Part shown: one piece after another, positions 26,015-35,594 of the stretch | Numbering within the stretch: position 1 is the stretch's first letter | Layout: each line of letters starts with the position of its first letter | Assembly (NCBI RefSeq): GCF_041103235.1 | Contig: NZ_JBGCUN010000003.1 | Coordinates: forward strand, 1-64,000 | Source of the DNA: Yoonia sp. R2331 | Lineage (GTDB): Bacteria; Pseudomonadota; Alphaproteobacteria; Rhodobacterales; Rhodobacteraceae | DNA: 64,000 nt | Direction of reading: 5' to 3' | The notes under the pieces: model-generated | The model's input: only the letters and a program-made list of their open reading frames with translations | The model's database searches: none | What the model was told of the DNA's origin: nothing | Program-made: the position numbers and the translations under genes

Positions 26015-26733
26015 CGGGCAATCGTTTCCAGCAAACGCGCGCGCGCCGCTGGCATCGGGCGGTCGCCCAGCGAGCGGATCAGGCGGTTGTCGATAAACCA
26101 GCCGGTGGTGCCCAGCGCGCGCACGATCTCGGCTTCGCTTGCGTCCCCTTTGCCCGCAAGGACAGGCGGCAGGGGCAGCAAACGGTCGGCCCATTCACCG
26201 GCGGCCTCGCGGCTGACCGCACGACCCGATTTGGGCGAGACAAAGGCCAGATCCTCGTTCACACCGCGCACCGCACAGGCCGAAAGGTCCATGCCAAACC
26301 CCATCTCTTCCAACAATGCCTGTTCCCAGCGCAGATAGGCCAGCGGCCAAACTTCTGACTGTCCTAGCAGGTCCAGCAGGTTTTGGGTCCGTTCATAAAG
26401 CGGCAGATGCGCCTCGCGTTCCGGCAAGATATGGTTGAGCAGCGCGCAGACCGCGTTCAGCCCCGCCAGCGCCAGACGGTCCGCCATCACCGCCGCTGCC
26501 CGACTGCGCAGGGGTTCAATGGTAAAGGCACCCAGATGGCCATCCAGCCGCGCCTTCCAGGTCACGGTGATCTGCCCGCCGGGTTGCAAATGCGGGGTCA
26601 TCTTGCGGCTGACGCCACCGCGCACGACGCCTGCATGCCGCCCGCGCATGGGCGTAAACACCTCTAGAATAACGCTGGTTTCACCATGCGGGCGGGCGGC
26701 CAGCACCACGCCTTCATCCGTCCACTCGATCAT
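25999..26733 (-). CDS. recO: DNA repair protein RecO
   Basis: A 244-residue RecO, which with RecF and RecR loads RecA onto gapped DNA. The N-terminal OB-fold begins [20 protein letters not shown] and continues [19 protein letters not shown], typical of RecO; the helical C-terminal part contains [20 protein letters not shown] and the [16 protein letters not shown] stretch. It is downstream of era and the DUF1491 gene on the same strand, the usual Rhodobacterales order. Confidence 0.95.
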   Translation of the reverse strand: MIEWTDEGVVLAARPHGETSVILEVFTPMRGRHAGVVRGGVSRKMTPHLQPGGQITVTWKARLDGHLGAFTIEPLRSRAAAVMADRLALAGLNAVCALLNHILPEREAHLPLYERTQNLLDLLGQSEVWPLAYLRWEQALLEEMGFGMDLSACAVRGVNEDLAFVSPKSGRAVSREAAGEWADRLLPLPPVLAGKGDASEAEIVRALGTTGWFIDNRLIRSLGDRPMPAARARLLETIARQGTA

Positions 26734-26750
26734 GGGCGCAGCCTATCATC

Positions 26751-26790
26751 TTCTTCTGGCTAAAAATATCCCCGCCGGAGGCTCCGCCGT
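26751..26790. repeat. Rhodobacterales-type intergenic motif (GGCGGGGATATTTTTAGCC)
   Basis: The minus-strand reading GGCGGGGATATTTTTAGCC followed by AGAAGAAG, preceded by a small CGGA/TCCG hairpin, resembles a short motif I know from many intergenic regions of Roseobacter-group genomes. It lies just past the DUF1491 stop and before recO and may be a weak terminator with its T-run. Identification is from memory; only one copy is visible here. Confidence 0.4.
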
Positions 26791-26792
26791 TA

Positions 26793-27122
26793 TCAATCGG
26801 CAAGCCCCGGTTCATCCAAAAGGTGCCGTCCGTGCCGATCTTCCACCTCGATCACCCAAAGATCAGGGTCAAAACTGCATTGTTTGGCGACAGAGGCATC
26901 CACAGTGGCCTCTTCCCCTTCGACCAGCGCAACCCAGCGCCGATCCCCGGTCAAAAGGTCAAACGACCGCTGGTAACAGCAGGCCTGTCCATCCAATGTG
27001 TTCAGCTTGATCAGCACGGCACCCGCCGTGGCATCGCCCTTTTGCACCACAAAGGCCGGGATTTCGACCAGCCGCAGCCGGGTCAGATAGGCCGAAACCC
27101 AAACCTCAGCCGTCAGCCGCAT
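26793..27122 (-). CDS. DUF1491 family protein
   Basis: A 109-residue cytosolic protein of the DUF1491 family, restricted mainly to alphaproteobacteria. Visible marks are the start MRLTAEVWVSAYLTRLRLVE, AGAVLIKLN, RSFDLLTGDRRWVALVEGEE and the closing DPDLWVIEVEDRHGRHLLDE. The function is unknown. ATG 27122 is preferred to an in-frame codon nine residues upstream because the family starts here. It lies between era and recO in the same direction, a conserved placing that suggests a link to RNA or DNA metabolism but proves nothing. Confidence 0.8.
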   Translation of the reverse strand: MRLTAEVWVSAYLTRLRLVEIPAFVVQKGDATAGAVLIKLNTLDGQACCYQRSFDLLTGDRRWVALVEGEEATVDASVAKQCSFDPDLWVIEVEDRHGRHLLDEPGLAD

Positions 27123-27164
27123 GACATTGCGCGGAGCGCGCGCCAGCAAGCGACAAGCCCCCCC

Positions 27165-28073
27165 TCAGGCATTGCCGTCTTTGAAATCAAGGCCCATTTC
27201 GTCATAGCGTTCAGCCTCATCCAACCAGCCGGGCCGCACCTTGACCTGCAGAAACAGATGCACTTTACGGCCAAGAAACTCTTCCAGCTCTTCGCGGGCG
27301 GCTTTGCCCACGGCCTTGATCGTCTCGCCCTTGTTGCCCAGCACGATGCCCTTGTGGCCATCGCGGACCACATAGATCAACTGGTCAATCTTGGCAGAGC
27401 CGTCTTTGCGTTCTTCCCAATTCTCGGTCTCGACCGTCATTTGATAGGGCAGTTCCTGATGCAGCCGCAGCGTCAGCTTTTCGCGGGTCATCTCGGCGGC
27501 AATCATGCGCATTGGCAGATCTGCAATCTGGTCTTCGGGATAAAGCCAAGGGCCCTCTGGCAGTTCGCCCGCCAGCCATGATTTCAGCGCGTCGCAACCG
27601 TGGCCGCGTTCGGCGGAGATCATGAAGGTCTCGGCAAAGGGAAAAGTCGCGTTCATGTCTTTGGTGAGTTTCAGCAGAACTTCGGATTTCACCTTGTCGA
27701 TCTTGTTGATCGCCAGCGCAACCTTCGGGCTGTCGGTGCGTTCGGTCAGTGCATCCAGGATCGCCTTGACCCCTTCGGTCATGCCGCGGTGCGCCTCGAT
27801 CAGCAGCACCACCACGTCAGCGTCAGCCGCACCGCCCCAAGCCGCCGCGACCATCGCCCGGTCCAACCTGCGCCGTGGCTTGAAAAGGCCCGGCGTGTCC
27901 ACGAACACAAGCTGCGCGTCACCGTCCAGCGCCACACCCCTGATCCGCGCCCGCGTGGTCTGCACCTTGTGGGTCACAATGCTGACCTTGGCACCGACCA
28001 TGCGGTTCAGCAGGGTCGATTTCCCCGCATTCGGTTCCCCGATCAAAGCAACAAAGCCTGCGCGTGTGGTCAT
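27165..28073 (-). CDS. era: GTPase Era
   Basis: A 302-residue GTPase for 30S ribosome assembly. G1 is GEPNAGKSTLLNRMVG, G3 FVDTPGLF, G4 NKID; the C-terminal KH domain has HKGIVLGNKGETIKAVGKAA and ends with a PGWLDEAERYDEMGLDF region. ATG 28073 is taken as the start; an in-frame ATG at 28091 would add six residues. In most Rhodobacterales era follows rnc directly, but here about 0.7 kb with an opposite-strand gene lies between. Confidence 0.95.
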   Translation of the reverse strand: MTTRAGFVALIGEPNAGKSTLLNRMVGAKVSIVTHKVQTTRARIRGVALDGDAQLVFVDTPGLFKPRRRLDRAMVAAAWGGAADADVVVLLIEAHRGMTEGVKAILDALTERTDSPKVALAINKIDKVKSEVLLKLTKDMNATFPFAETFMISAERGHGCDALKSWLAGELPEGPWLYPEDQIADLPMRMIAAEMTREKLTLRLHQELPYQMTVETENWEERKDGSAKIDQLIYVVRDGHKGIVLGNKGETIKAVGKAAREELEEFLGRKVHLFLQVKVRPGWLDEAERYDEMGLDFKDGNA

Positions 28074-28162
28074 CTGCGTTTTCCAATCCATGCCGGGACA
28101 ACCCCGACCTCGCGCCCCATCTAGGGGAGTTTGACGCCAAGGCCAAGCAATGCAACTCTAGG

Positions 28163-28771
28163 GTGAACGCGTTTGGCATTTTTCGAGAGAAGCATTCATT
28201 GGACTTCATACTAGTCATTGCGACAATTGCCTTTGTTGTATGGGTCGTCGCTGACGTGATCCGCAAAGGCAACGCCGCCGAAGATAGCACGCCCCCACGA
28301 CCAAACACCAAGAAACGGCAAGCACCGCCACCCTACCGCCCCAAGACGTCACCGCGCCCCGCACCCCAACCGAACTGGACCCAACCAGAGGTCATTGCGG
28401 GCAAGTGTTATGTGATCGACGGCGACACCATCGTCATCAACAAGGTCCATATCCGTCTTTTCGGGATCGATGCACCGGAACTGAACCACCCGTGGGGCAA
28501 GAAAGCGAAGTGGGAAATGGTCAACCTATGCAAGGGGCGTGTGATTACGGCGACGTTGGACGGGTCCAGTAGCCACAACAGGGTTGTTGCGACCTGCCGT
28601 TTGCCAGATGGCACCGATCTAAATGAAGAAATGGTGAAGCGCGGTCTGGCGATTGACTGGCCAAAATTTTCCGGCGGCCACTATGCACAATTCGAAGTCG
28701 AGGGTATCAGAAAGAAGCTGTGGCGTTGTCACTACAGGCAGCTTGGCAAATTCTTCGAAGTCGAACGCTAA
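28163..28771 (+). CDS. Thermonuclease (SNase-like) with N-terminal membrane anchor
   Basis: A roughly 200-residue protein. A hydrophobic helix ([20 protein letters not shown]) is followed by a Pro/Lys-rich linker and a staphylococcal-nuclease-like domain: [20 protein letters not shown] with the Asp pair and Arg, [15 protein letters not shown], and later [20 protein letters not shown] with the second Arg. The nuclease would face the periplasm. Start is uncertain: GTG 28163 or TTG 28199. It is inserted between rnc and era on the opposite strand, has lower G+C than its neighbours and overlaps rnc's end by 4 bases, which points to later acquisition. Confidence 0.75.
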   Translation: MNAFGIFREKHSLDFILVIATIAFVVWVVADVIRKGNAAEDSTPPRPNTKKRQAPPPYRPKTSPRPAPQPNWTQPEVIAGKCYVIDGDTIVINKVHIRLFGIDAPELNHPWGKKAKWEMVNLCKGRVITATLDGSSSHNRVVATCRLPDGTDLNEEMVKRGLAIDWPKFSGGHYAQFEVEGIRKKLWRCHYRQLGKFFEVER

Positions 28772-29448
28772 CCGTCCACCCGGTCCAACAGCATCTGCGC
28801 GGCGGCCTGTTCGGCATGGCGTTTGGAACCGGCCTGGGCGGTGGCTGACGCGCCGCTGGTCAGTTGCACCTGAATCGTAAAAACAGGCTGGTGGTCGGGG
28901 CCGGTGCGGGCCATTTCGACGTATGTAGGGGGTGGCTCGCCGCGGGCCTGTGCCCATTCCTGAAGCGCGGTTTTGGCGTCGCGGGCATCATCGGCCACGT
29001 TTGTGACGCGGTCACCCCAGAGCCGCAGGATCGTCGCGCGTGCGGCGTCAAATCCCGCGTCCTGATAGACTGCGGCGATCACCGCTTCCATCGCGTCAGC
29101 CAGTAGCGCCTCTTTCCGGCGACCACCTGACTTCATCTCGGACCGGCCCAGTTTCAGCACTGCGCCCAGATCAATCTGGCGGGCGACATCGGCGCAAGCC
29201 TCGCGCCGGACAAGGGCGTTGTAGCGCGGAGCCAAGGTGCCTTCGGGGGCGTTGGCGTCAGCGGACAGCAGCGCCTCTGCGATCACAAGGCCCAGCACCC
29301 GGTCGCCCAGAAATTCGAGCCGTTGATTGTCGTCGCGGTGCACCGATACCATCGACGAATGGGTGACCGCGCGCACCAATAGTTCGGGCTTGGCAAAGGT
29401 ATGGCCCAGCCGCCCCTGAAAGGCTGTCAGGTCCGCTGCGATCTTCAC
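28768..29448 (-). CDS. rnc: Ribonuclease III
   Basis: A 226-residue dsRNA endonuclease. The signature [20 protein letters not shown] carries the catalytic acidic residues, with the second acidic cluster in [18 protein letters not shown]; the C-terminal dsRNA-binding domain is at about 155-225 ([20 protein letters not shown]). It overlaps lepB upstream by 4 bases, so they are cotranscribed. Downstream the usual era continuation is broken by the thermonuclease-like gene. Confidence 0.96.
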   Translation of the reverse strand: MKIAADLTAFQGRLGHTFAKPELLVRAVTHSSMVSVHRDDNQRLEFLGDRVLGLVIAEALLSADANAPEGTLAPRYNALVRREACADVARQIDLGAVLKLGRSEMKSGGRRKEALLADAMEAVIAAVYQDAGFDAARATILRLWGDRVTNVADDARDAKTALQEWAQARGEPPPTYVEMARTGPDHQPVFTIQVQLTSGASATAQAGSKRHAEQAAAQMLLDRVDG

Positions 29449-30281
29449 TCAATCGCCTTGAAGAAACGATCCGAGCGCCAAGTCCAGAAAGCAAACATCG
29501 ACCTCCCGGCAGAAGAGAACATCACCCGATCCGCACGGCCCACGATGTCAGCGCGCGGCACAAAACCGACGCCCCGCGCAGCCTGCGCGACGCGGCTATC
29601 GGTCGAGTTGTCGCGGTTGTCACCCATGAAAAAGTAGTTGTCGGCAGGCACCGTATAGACGCCTGTGTTATCAAGCGCGCGGTCGCCGATATTCAGGATT
29701 GCATGACTGGCCCCGCCGGGCAGTGTTTCGATGAACTTGTCCTTGCGGCAAACTGCACCTTCGCCCACGGACCCGTTGGAACACTGCGGCCGCAGACGCT
29801 GCGGGCCTTGCGGGCTGTAGACCTCTTCAAAGACACCGACAGGTTCAACGGTGGCAGCTTCATCGTTGATATAAAGCAGGCCGTCCTTGACCTGAATGCG
29901 GTCACCCGGCAGGCCGATCAAGCGTTTGATAAAGTCGCGCCCGGTGACGGGGTGGCGAAAGACCACGACATCGCCGCGTTCGGGATCACCGCCCAGAAAG
30001 CGTTCATTGGTGCCCTCAAAAAAGCCGCAGAAATCCTCGGCCCCAACATCCACACCTAATGCGGGAATGCGGATCGACGGGCAAGAAGCGTAGGAGTAGC
30101 CGTAGGCAAATTTGTTCACGAACAGAAAATCACCGATCAGCAGCGTGTCTTTCATCGACCCTGAGGGAATCCAGAACGGCTGAAACAAAATAGTGCGAAA
30201 GGCCCCGGCGATCAGAAGGGCATAGACGATGGTTTTCACCGTCTCGATGACGCTGCCAAGAAAGCCGGATCGTTCTGCCAT
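29445..30281 (-). CDS. lepB: Signal peptidase I
   Basis: A 278-residue membrane peptidase that removes signal peptides. One N-terminal helix (about 10-30) precedes the catalytic Ser in [20 protein letters not shown]; the Lys is in [20 protein letters not shown], and box E is [14 protein letters not shown]. The periplasmic domain contains cysteine pairs (CPSI, EDFCG; QCSN, AVCRKD) which are common in Rhodobacterales LepB. It overlaps rnc by 4 bases and follows acpS after a 55-base gap. Confidence 0.96.
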   Translation of the reverse strand: MAERSGFLGSVIETVKTIVYALLIAGAFRTILFQPFWIPSGSMKDTLLIGDFLFVNKFAYGYSYASCPSIRIPALGVDVGAEDFCGFFEGTNERFLGGDPERGDVVVFRHPVTGRDFIKRLIGLPGDRIQVKDGLLYINDEAATVEPVGVFEEVYSPQGPQRLRPQCSNGSVGEGAVCRKDKFIETLPGGASHAILNIGDRALDNTGVYTVPADNYFFMGDNRDNSTDSRVAQAARGVGFVPRADIVGRADRVMFSSAGRSMFAFWTWRSDRFFKAIE

Positions 30282-30336
30282 GGGTTCTGCCTAACCTTGT
30301 TTCTGCGCCGCTAAATGCGGGCAACATGGGTATGAG

Positions 30337-30765
30337 TCAACCCGACCCGTTTGCAGCGGGGTTATCTGCAATAGGAAGCGCTTCGATCACGACAAATGCC
30401 TGCGCCCAAGGGTGATCATCAGTCAGCGTGACATGAATAATGGCCGTGTGGCCCGGAGGGGTCATTTCTTCCAGCCGGGACTTGGCCCAGCCGGACACCT
30501 CCATCACCGGCTGGCCACTGCGCAGGTTACTGACCGCCATGTCGCGCCAGCTGATGCCCATACGCAGCCCCGTGCCCAGCGCCTTGGAACACGCCTCTTT
30601 CGCGGCCCAGCGTTTGGCATAGGTGCCCGCCACGTCCTTGCGGCGTTCAGCCTTGCGCTGTTCGATCTCGGTGAAGACGCGGTTGCGAAAGCGGTCGCCA
30701 AAGCGGTCCAGCGTGCCCTGAATGCGTTCGATGTTGGCCAGATCGGTGCCGATGCCAAGGATCAT
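30337..30765 (-). CDS. acpS: Holo-[acyl-carrier-protein] synthase
   Basis: A 142-residue 4'-phosphopantetheinyl transferase that activates ACP. The metal-binding Asp is in [15 protein letters not shown] and the Glu in [20 protein letters not shown], both diagnostic. It overlaps its upstream neighbour (exported hypothetical protein) by 4 bases, and sits in the conserved pdxJ-acpS-lepB-rnc series. Confidence 0.95.
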   Translation of the reverse strand: MILGIGTDLANIERIQGTLDRFGDRFRNRVFTEIEQRKAERRKDVAGTYAKRWAAKEACSKALGTGLRMGISWRDMAVSNLRSGQPVMEVSGWAKSRLEEMTPPGHTAIIHVTLTDDHPWAQAFVVIEALPIADNPAANGSG

Positions 30766-31217
30766 TGGGTGCCGTCCTCTGCGTAGGTGGCCGTCATCGC
30801 ACCGGTGGATTGGTTGAGGGTGATCACCACAGGTTTGCGACTGAAGCCGTCGATTTTGGCGTCGTAGAACCGCGCATCTAGGGTAAACGTCAGCCCAGTC
30901 AATGGGTTATAGCTGGATTGCAGTGTGTCAAAGAACAGCCCGGCAAAGCCGATGTCGGCACTGGCACCGACCAGGCGGCATTGCCGATCGCCCAATTCGT
31001 TGAAGGGTGGCGAGAGCACCAAGAGCCACGCAAAGCCCACAGCGGGTTCAATGGTATCGAGCACCGCCACGCGGACCTTGCCGTTAGAAAAGGTGCGCGC
31101 GTTCTCTTCCCATGGCTCTGCGATGGCCTGCGCGCTGGCCTGCCAGTCACATTGAGACACGACCTGTGCCGTCGCGGGACTGGCCAGCGCCAGCAAAAGG
31201 GCAACGGTGCGGATCAT
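30762..31217 (-). CDS. Exported hypothetical protein
   Basis: A 151-residue protein with a signal peptide ([18 protein letters not shown], cut after ATA). The mature part has two cysteines (SQCDW, RQCRL) that could form a disulfide, and an all-beta look with [20 protein letters not shown] near the end. I do not recognise a family. It is coupled by 4-base overlaps to the Dabb gene upstream and acpS downstream, so it is expressed with the pdxJ-acpS operon; its job is unknown. Confidence 0.65.
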   Translation of the reverse strand: MIRTVALLLALASPATAQVVSQCDWQASAQAIAEPWEENARTFSNGKVRVAVLDTIEPAVGFAWLLVLSPPFNELGDRQCRLVGASADIGFAGLFFDTLQSSYNPLTGLTFTLDARFYDAKIDGFSRKPVVITLNQSTGAMTATYAEDGTQ

Positions 31218-31522
31218 GCGGCGGGCACGTCCAGATCAAAGACCATGATGCCGTCGCCGCCGCCATTGCACATGGCTACCAGCCGCGCGCCCAATACGCG
31301 GTGGCGCGGGTCGGCAGCATAGGCATCAAGGGCAGCACGGTCGTGAAAGGTGCAAACAAAGCCATAAGGGTAATCCGGCGATTTGCCTTCGGCGTCGATG
31401 TTGGGGCCATGTTCAAAGCCGGTGAAGCCATCAATCTGGCCAATCAGACCGCCGAGCCCATCCATGACGGCGGGCAAATCATCACGGGCGGAAAGGTTGA
31501 GCATGACGATATGGCGGATCAT
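31214..31522 (-). CDS. Dabb family (stress-responsive A/B barrel) protein
   Basis: A 102-residue dimeric alpha/beta-barrel domain protein. The start [20 protein letters not shown], then [20 protein letters not shown] and [20 protein letters not shown] are typical of Dabb proteins, which resemble small ferredoxin-like barrel enzymes and monooxygenases. Activity unknown. Overlaps pdxJ by 4 bases and the following exported protein gene by 4 bases. Confidence 0.85.
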   Translation of the reverse strand: MIRHIVMLNLSARDDLPAVMDGLGGLIGQIDGFTGFEHGPNIDAEGKSPDYPYGFVCTFHDRAALDAYAADPRHRVLGARLVAMCNGGGDGIMVFDLDVPAA

Positions 31523-32277
31523 GCGCCTGTCCCAGCTGCCCGCGCCTCATCCATCAGACGGCGCATTTCCTGAATGGAACCGGTCAGCCCCCGAAAGATC
31601 GCTTCGCCAATCAGAAAGTGGCCGATGTTGAGTTCTTTGACCTGCGGCAAAGCGGCGATGGGGGCGACGCTGTCATAGGCGAGCCCGTGCCCGACGTGGA
31701 CTTCGAGCCCCAGTTCGTGGCCATAGGCCGCCATATCGGTGATTCTGGACAGTTCACTGTCGCGCAGGGCCCAGTCGCCCTCGGCCCAGGCGTCGGAATA
31801 GGCGCCCGCGTGCAGTTCGATGACCGGCGCGCCGATACGGTGGCTGGCCTCGACCTGTTTTTGATCAGCAGCGATGAACATCGACACGCGGCTGCCGGCG
31901 TCCCGCAGGGGCGCGATATAGGCGGCAAGCGCGTTGTCATTGGCGGCCACGTCAAGGCCGCCTTCGGTTGTCCGCTCCTCGCGCTTTTCCGGCACGAGGC
32001 AGACAGCGTGGGGTTTGTGGCGCAGGGCGATGGCCTGCATTTCCTCTGTCGCGGCCATTTCAAAGTTCAGCGGCACTGTCAGCGCCTCCATCAGGCGTTC
32101 GATGTCGCTGTCGATAATGTGGCGGCGGTCTTCGCGCAGGTGTGCCGTGATGCCATCTGCCCCGGCCTCTTGCGCCAGCAACGCCGCGCGCACCGGGTCC
32201 GGCACCGCACCACCGCGGGCGTTGCGGACGGTGGCGACGTGGTCAATGTTCACCCCAAGGCGCAGTTCGTTGGACAT
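31519..32277 (-). CDS. pdxJ: Pyridoxine 5'-phosphate synthase
   Basis: A 252-residue TIM-barrel enzyme that condenses 1-deoxyxylulose 5-phosphate with 3-amino-2-oxopropyl phosphate in the last step of the DXP-dependent B6 pathway. [19 protein letters not shown] at the start, HLREDRRHI and [14 protein letters not shown] are diagnostic. ATG 32277 has AAGGA about eight bases upstream. It is the first clearly coupled gene of the run to lepB. Its product, PLP, serves the aminotransferases in this window as it does many others. Confidence 0.96.
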   Translation of the reverse strand: MSNELRLGVNIDHVATVRNARGGAVPDPVRAALLAQEAGADGITAHLREDRRHIIDSDIERLMEALTVPLNFEMAATEEMQAIALRHKPHAVCLVPEKREERTTEGGLDVAANDNALAAYIAPLRDAGSRVSMFIAADQKQVEASHRIGAPVIELHAGAYSDAWAEGDWALRDSELSRITDMAAYGHELGLEVHVGHGLAYDSVAPIAALPQVKELNIGHFLIGEAIFRGLTGSIQEMRRLMDEARAAGTGA

Positions 32278-32304
32278 GTGCAATTTCCTTTTACTGACCG
32301 GATA

Positions 32305-32943
32305 TTAGCCCAGATCGGGGCCATCACCATCCTGCGGTTTGCGCAATTGATCAAGCTTGGCGCGCAACCGCTTGCGGCGGCTGTTCTGGTAGGCCCCAAT
32401 GAGCGGCACAGAGAGGTAGTAGCAGATGGTGGCGCAGATCACGCCGGGGATCACGCCGCCGACCATGTAGGGATAAAATACATCGTCATAGAACGACGCC
32501 AGATAGTCCCAATGGGCCACGTCGTCGGTGAAGATCGCCATAAAGTTATGGCGCAAATCTTCGAACGCGCGGGCAAAGTTGCGCCCGATCCCTTCGACAT
32601 CGGTGCGCACACCGGTCAGAAGATACCCCGATTGCAGCGCGGCCACGGCGATGGGGATATAGGTCAGCGGGTTGCCAAAGAAGGTGCCCATCAGCGCCGC
32701 CAGGATGTTGCCGCGCATCAGTTTGGCGATTACCGCGGCAATCAGAAAGTGCAGCCCGTAAAAGGGCGTGAAAGAGGTGAACACCCCGGCCCAGACGCCG
32801 CGGCTGATCTTTTCGGGCGTATCGGGTAGCCGCCGCACCCGGTGTTTGACGTATTCAAAAGCCCGCGCCCATCCCCCACGGGGATAGAGAAAATCCAGCA
32901 CAGCCTGCCAGATTGGTCGTCTGTCCCTGCGCTTGAATACCAC
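32305..32943 (-). CDS. DUF2062 membrane protein
   Basis: A 212-residue membrane protein of the DUF2062 family. Family marks are the basic start VFKRRDRRP, then SRGVWAGVFTSFTPFYGLHF and LMGTFFGNPLTYIPIAVAAL, with about three to four membrane helices and a basic C-terminus. The function is unknown. GTG 32943 is preferred because AAGGA lies seven bases before it; the upstream open frame overlaps the end of the (p)ppGpp synthetase gene and lacks a ribosome site. Confidence 0.85.
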   Translation of the reverse strand: MVFKRRDRRPIWQAVLDFLYPRGGWARAFEYVKHRVRRLPDTPEKISRGVWAGVFTSFTPFYGLHFLIAAVIAKLMRGNILAALMGTFFGNPLTYIPIAVAALQSGYLLTGVRTDVEGIGRNFARAFEDLRHNFMAIFTDDVAHWDYLASFYDDVFYPYMVGGVIPGVICATICYYLSVPLIGAYQNSRRKRLRAKLDQLRKPQDGDGPDLG

Positions 32944-32974
32944 GTCTACGTCCTTACAAGGGGCAAAGCGCCCG

Positions 32975-35113
32975 CTACGATGCGTCCTGCTGCGCCCGCG
33001 CCCGGGCCGGATCACGATACCGCAGGATCGAGGACACGGCGCTTTCAGCATCAAGGGCGGTCATCACCCGGTGCAGATGCGCGGCCTCGCTGAGGTCTAC
33101 GTCGATCAGAAGCCTATAGTAATCTGGTTTGCGGTCGATGAACTTCAAATCCGAGATATTGGCCTTCTGCTCTCCGATCAATGTGCAAATCCGACCCAGC
33201 ACCCCGGCATCGTTGCTGATCGCCACATCGAGGGTGACGGCATTGATGGCGCGGTGGTTGCCTTCGGCCCAATGCAGGTCAATCCAGCGGTCAGGCTGAT
33301 CTTCGTATTCGACAAGAACATCGCAATCGATGGCATGGACAACAACACCCTGCCCCCGGAACGCAATGCCGACGATGCGTTCGCCCGGCAGCGGTTGGCA
33401 GCATGGCGCGCGCTGGTGGGGTTGATCAGCGGTCAGACCCACAACGGCGCGGCCTGCGTCAATCTTCTCGCCACCCTTTTCGGCCAGTTCGGGGTAGATC
33501 GCGCGCACGATCTGGCGCGCCGACATTTCAGCGCTGCCAAGGCGCACCAGCATGTCGTCCACATCATCCAGCGCCAGCGTCTTGGCCGCTGTGCGCAGGG
33601 CCTTTTCGGTCAGCCGCTTGCCAATCGTTTCAAATGCCACCCGCGCCAATTCACGGCCCAGCCGGATATAGCGGGTGCGATCTTCCTCGCGCAGGCTGCG
33701 CCGGATCGCTGTCTTGGCGCGACCGGTCACGGCAATGTCGATCCACGTGGCTTGCGGTGTCTGGCCTTCGGCGGTGATCACCTCGACCGATTGCCCGTTC
33801 TTGAGTCGGGTCCAGAGCGGCACCCTCAGCCCATCCACCTTGGCGCCCACGCAGGCCATGCCGATGCGGGTGTGGATCGCAAAGGCGAAATCAATCGGTG
33901 TCGCCCCACGGGGTAGTTTGATCACATCGCCCTTGGGCGTGAAGCAGAACACCTGGTCGGTATACATCTCGAGCTTGACCGCTTCGAGAAATTCGTCGTG
34001 ATCCTGGTCATCATCCAGCCGTTCGGTCAGCGCCGAAATCCATTTCACCGGATCAACGGCAAAGCGGTTTTCGACCCGTTCACCGTTCCGATATGACCAA
34101 TGGGCCGCCACCCCGGTTTCGGCCACTTCGTGCATTTCGCGGGTGCGGATCTGCACCTCGACCCGCTTACCGTCCCGCCCCGAGACGGTGGTGTGGATCG
34201 AGCGGTAACCGTTGGTCTTGGGCTGGCTGATGTAGTCCTTGAACCGGCCCGGCACGGCGCGCCAGCGTTGGTGGATCGCGCCGAGCACACGATAGCAATC
34301 CGCCTCTGTCGCGGTGATGACCCGAAAGCCGTAGATGTCGGACAGCCGGGAAAAGCCCTGGTCCTTTTCCTGCATTTTGCGCCAGATCGAATAGGGTTTC
34401 TTGGCGCGGCCTGCGACCTCTGCGCTGATGCCCGCTTTTTCCAGTTCCACCCGCATGTCGCTGGTGATGCGTTGGATCACATCGCCGGTTTCGCGTTGCA
34501 GCGTGATAAAGCGGCGGATGATGGAATTGCGCGCCTCTGGGTTCAGGACGCGGAATGCCAGATCTTCCAGCTCTTCGCGCATCCATTGCATGCCCATGCG
34601 GCCCGCGAGTGGCGCGTAGATATCCATCGTCTCGCGCGCTTTTTGCGCCTGCTTTTCCGCGCGCATCGACTTGATCGTGCGCATGTTGTGCAGACGATCA
34701 GCCAGCTTCACAAGCGTGACGCGCAAATCCTTGGACGTCGCCATAAAGAGCTTGCGGAAATTTTCGGCCTCTTTCGATTGGGTCGAGGTCAGTTGCAGGT
34801 TCGTCAGCTTGGTCACACCATCGACCAATTCCGCGATTTCGCGGCTGAATCGCTTTTCGACCTGCGCAAAGGACGCATCGGTGTCTTCGATGGTGTCGTG
34901 CAAAAGTGCGGTGATCAGCGTGGCATCATCCATCTGCATTTCTGCGAGGATCAACGCCACAGCGACAGGATGAGTGAAATAGGGCTCGCCTGAGTGGCGG
35001 AACTGCCCGTCGTGCATCTGCGCGCCATAGGCAAAGGCGTCGCGCAGCATCTTTTCATGTGTTCGGGGGTTGTAGGTGCGAACCAGCGCGATCAGATCGT
35101 TGTCAGTCGTCAT
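32975..35113 (-). CDS. Bifunctional (p)ppGpp synthetase/hydrolase (RelA/SpoT)
   Basis: A 712-residue Rsh enzyme, the single stringent-response enzyme expected in this group. The N-terminal HD hydrolase has EPYFTHPVAVALILAE and ITALLHDTIEDTD, so the hydrolase is intact. The synthetase shows SRLSDIYGFRVI and the TNGYRSIHTTV loop. TGS (FTPKGDVIKLPRGATPIDFA) and a C-terminal ACT domain (about 640-705) follow. It lies downstream of rpoZ by 40 bases, the usual order, and upstream of the DUF2062 gene. Confidence 0.96.
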   Translation of the reverse strand: MTTDNDLIALVRTYNPRTHEKMLRDAFAYGAQMHDGQFRHSGEPYFTHPVAVALILAEMQMDDATLITALLHDTIEDTDASFAQVEKRFSREIAELVDGVTKLTNLQLTSTQSKEAENFRKLFMATSKDLRVTLVKLADRLHNMRTIKSMRAEKQAQKARETMDIYAPLAGRMGMQWMREELEDLAFRVLNPEARNSIIRRFITLQRETGDVIQRITSDMRVELEKAGISAEVAGRAKKPYSIWRKMQEKDQGFSRLSDIYGFRVITATEADCYRVLGAIHQRWRAVPGRFKDYISQPKTNGYRSIHTTVSGRDGKRVEVQIRTREMHEVAETGVAAHWSYRNGERVENRFAVDPVKWISALTERLDDDQDHDEFLEAVKLEMYTDQVFCFTPKGDVIKLPRGATPIDFAFAIHTRIGMACVGAKVDGLRVPLWTRLKNGQSVEVITAEGQTPQATWIDIAVTGRAKTAIRRSLREEDRTRYIRLGRELARVAFETIGKRLTEKALRTAAKTLALDDVDDMLVRLGSAEMSARQIVRAIYPELAEKGGEKIDAGRAVVGLTADQPHQRAPCCQPLPGERIVGIAFRGQGVVVHAIDCDVLVEYEDQPDRWIDLHWAEGNHRAINAVTLDVAISNDAGVLGRICTLIGEQKANISDLKFIDRKPDYYRLLIDVDLSEAAHLHRVMTALDAESAVSSILRYRDPARARAQQDAS

Positions 35114-35153
35114 GCTGGTCCGGCGCCCTTACAATGTGGCCGGTTGCGCGGCC

Positions 35154-35510
35154 TTAACGCTGCCCCTGCGCTTCCATCAGCGCCCGCAGCAGTTTCTCTT
35201 CGCTCAGATCATCCTCGGCCGGTTTGTCGGCGGCTTCGGCACCCATCAGCAAGGACATGCTGTCCTCTTCGGGTTCATCAACCTCGATCTGGGTCTGGTT
35301 GGCTTCGATCATGCGCTCGCGCAGGTCGTCCGCCTGCTGAGTTTCATCGGCAATCTCGCGCAGGGACACGACAGGGTTCTTGTCGTTGTCGCGGTTGACC
35401 GTGATCGGCGCACCGGCAGAAATTTCGCGCGCACGGTGTGCGGCGAGCATGACAAGTTCGAACCGGTTGGGAACCTTATCGACGCAATCTTCTACGGTGA
35501 CGCGGGCCAT
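35154..35510 (-). CDS. rpoZ: RNA polymerase subunit omega
   Basis: A 118-residue omega subunit that helps assemble beta-prime and takes part in the ppGpp response. [33 protein letters not shown] and [13 protein letters not shown] are the family marks; the acidic C-terminal tail is typical for alphaproteobacteria. It is directly upstream of the (p)ppGpp enzyme gene. Confidence 0.97.
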   Translation of the reverse strand: MARVTVEDCVDKVPNRFELVMLAAHRAREISAGAPITVNRDNDKNPVVSLREIADETQQADDLRERMIEANQTQIEVDEPEEDSMSLLMGAEAADKPAEDDLSEEKLLRALMEAQGQR

Positions 35511-35540
35511 TGGCGCACTCCTGTCCAGACAAAGCGGTAT

Positions 35541-35566
35541 CGCAAGCCCTTCATCTAAGGGCTGCG
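35541..35566 (-). other. Hairpin between folK and rpoZ
   Basis: Arms AGCCCTT (35545-35551) and AAGGGCT (35557-35563) with a 5-base loop, extended by three more pairs past one bulged base. It lies just after the folK stop and before rpoZ on the same strand. Without a T-run it is a weak terminator or a leader hairpin. Confidence 0.4.
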
Positions 35567-35594
35567 TTCTGGATTGACAAGTCGATTCGGGCGG

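Noticed and set aside
31618-32829. Open frame of 403 codons on the plus strand across pdxJ and the DUF2062 gene
   Set aside because: It runs antisense to two recognised genes and shows no domain.
32933-33916. Open frame of 327 codons on the plus strand
   Set aside because: Antisense to the ACT/TGS part of the (p)ppGpp enzyme; no recognisable motif.
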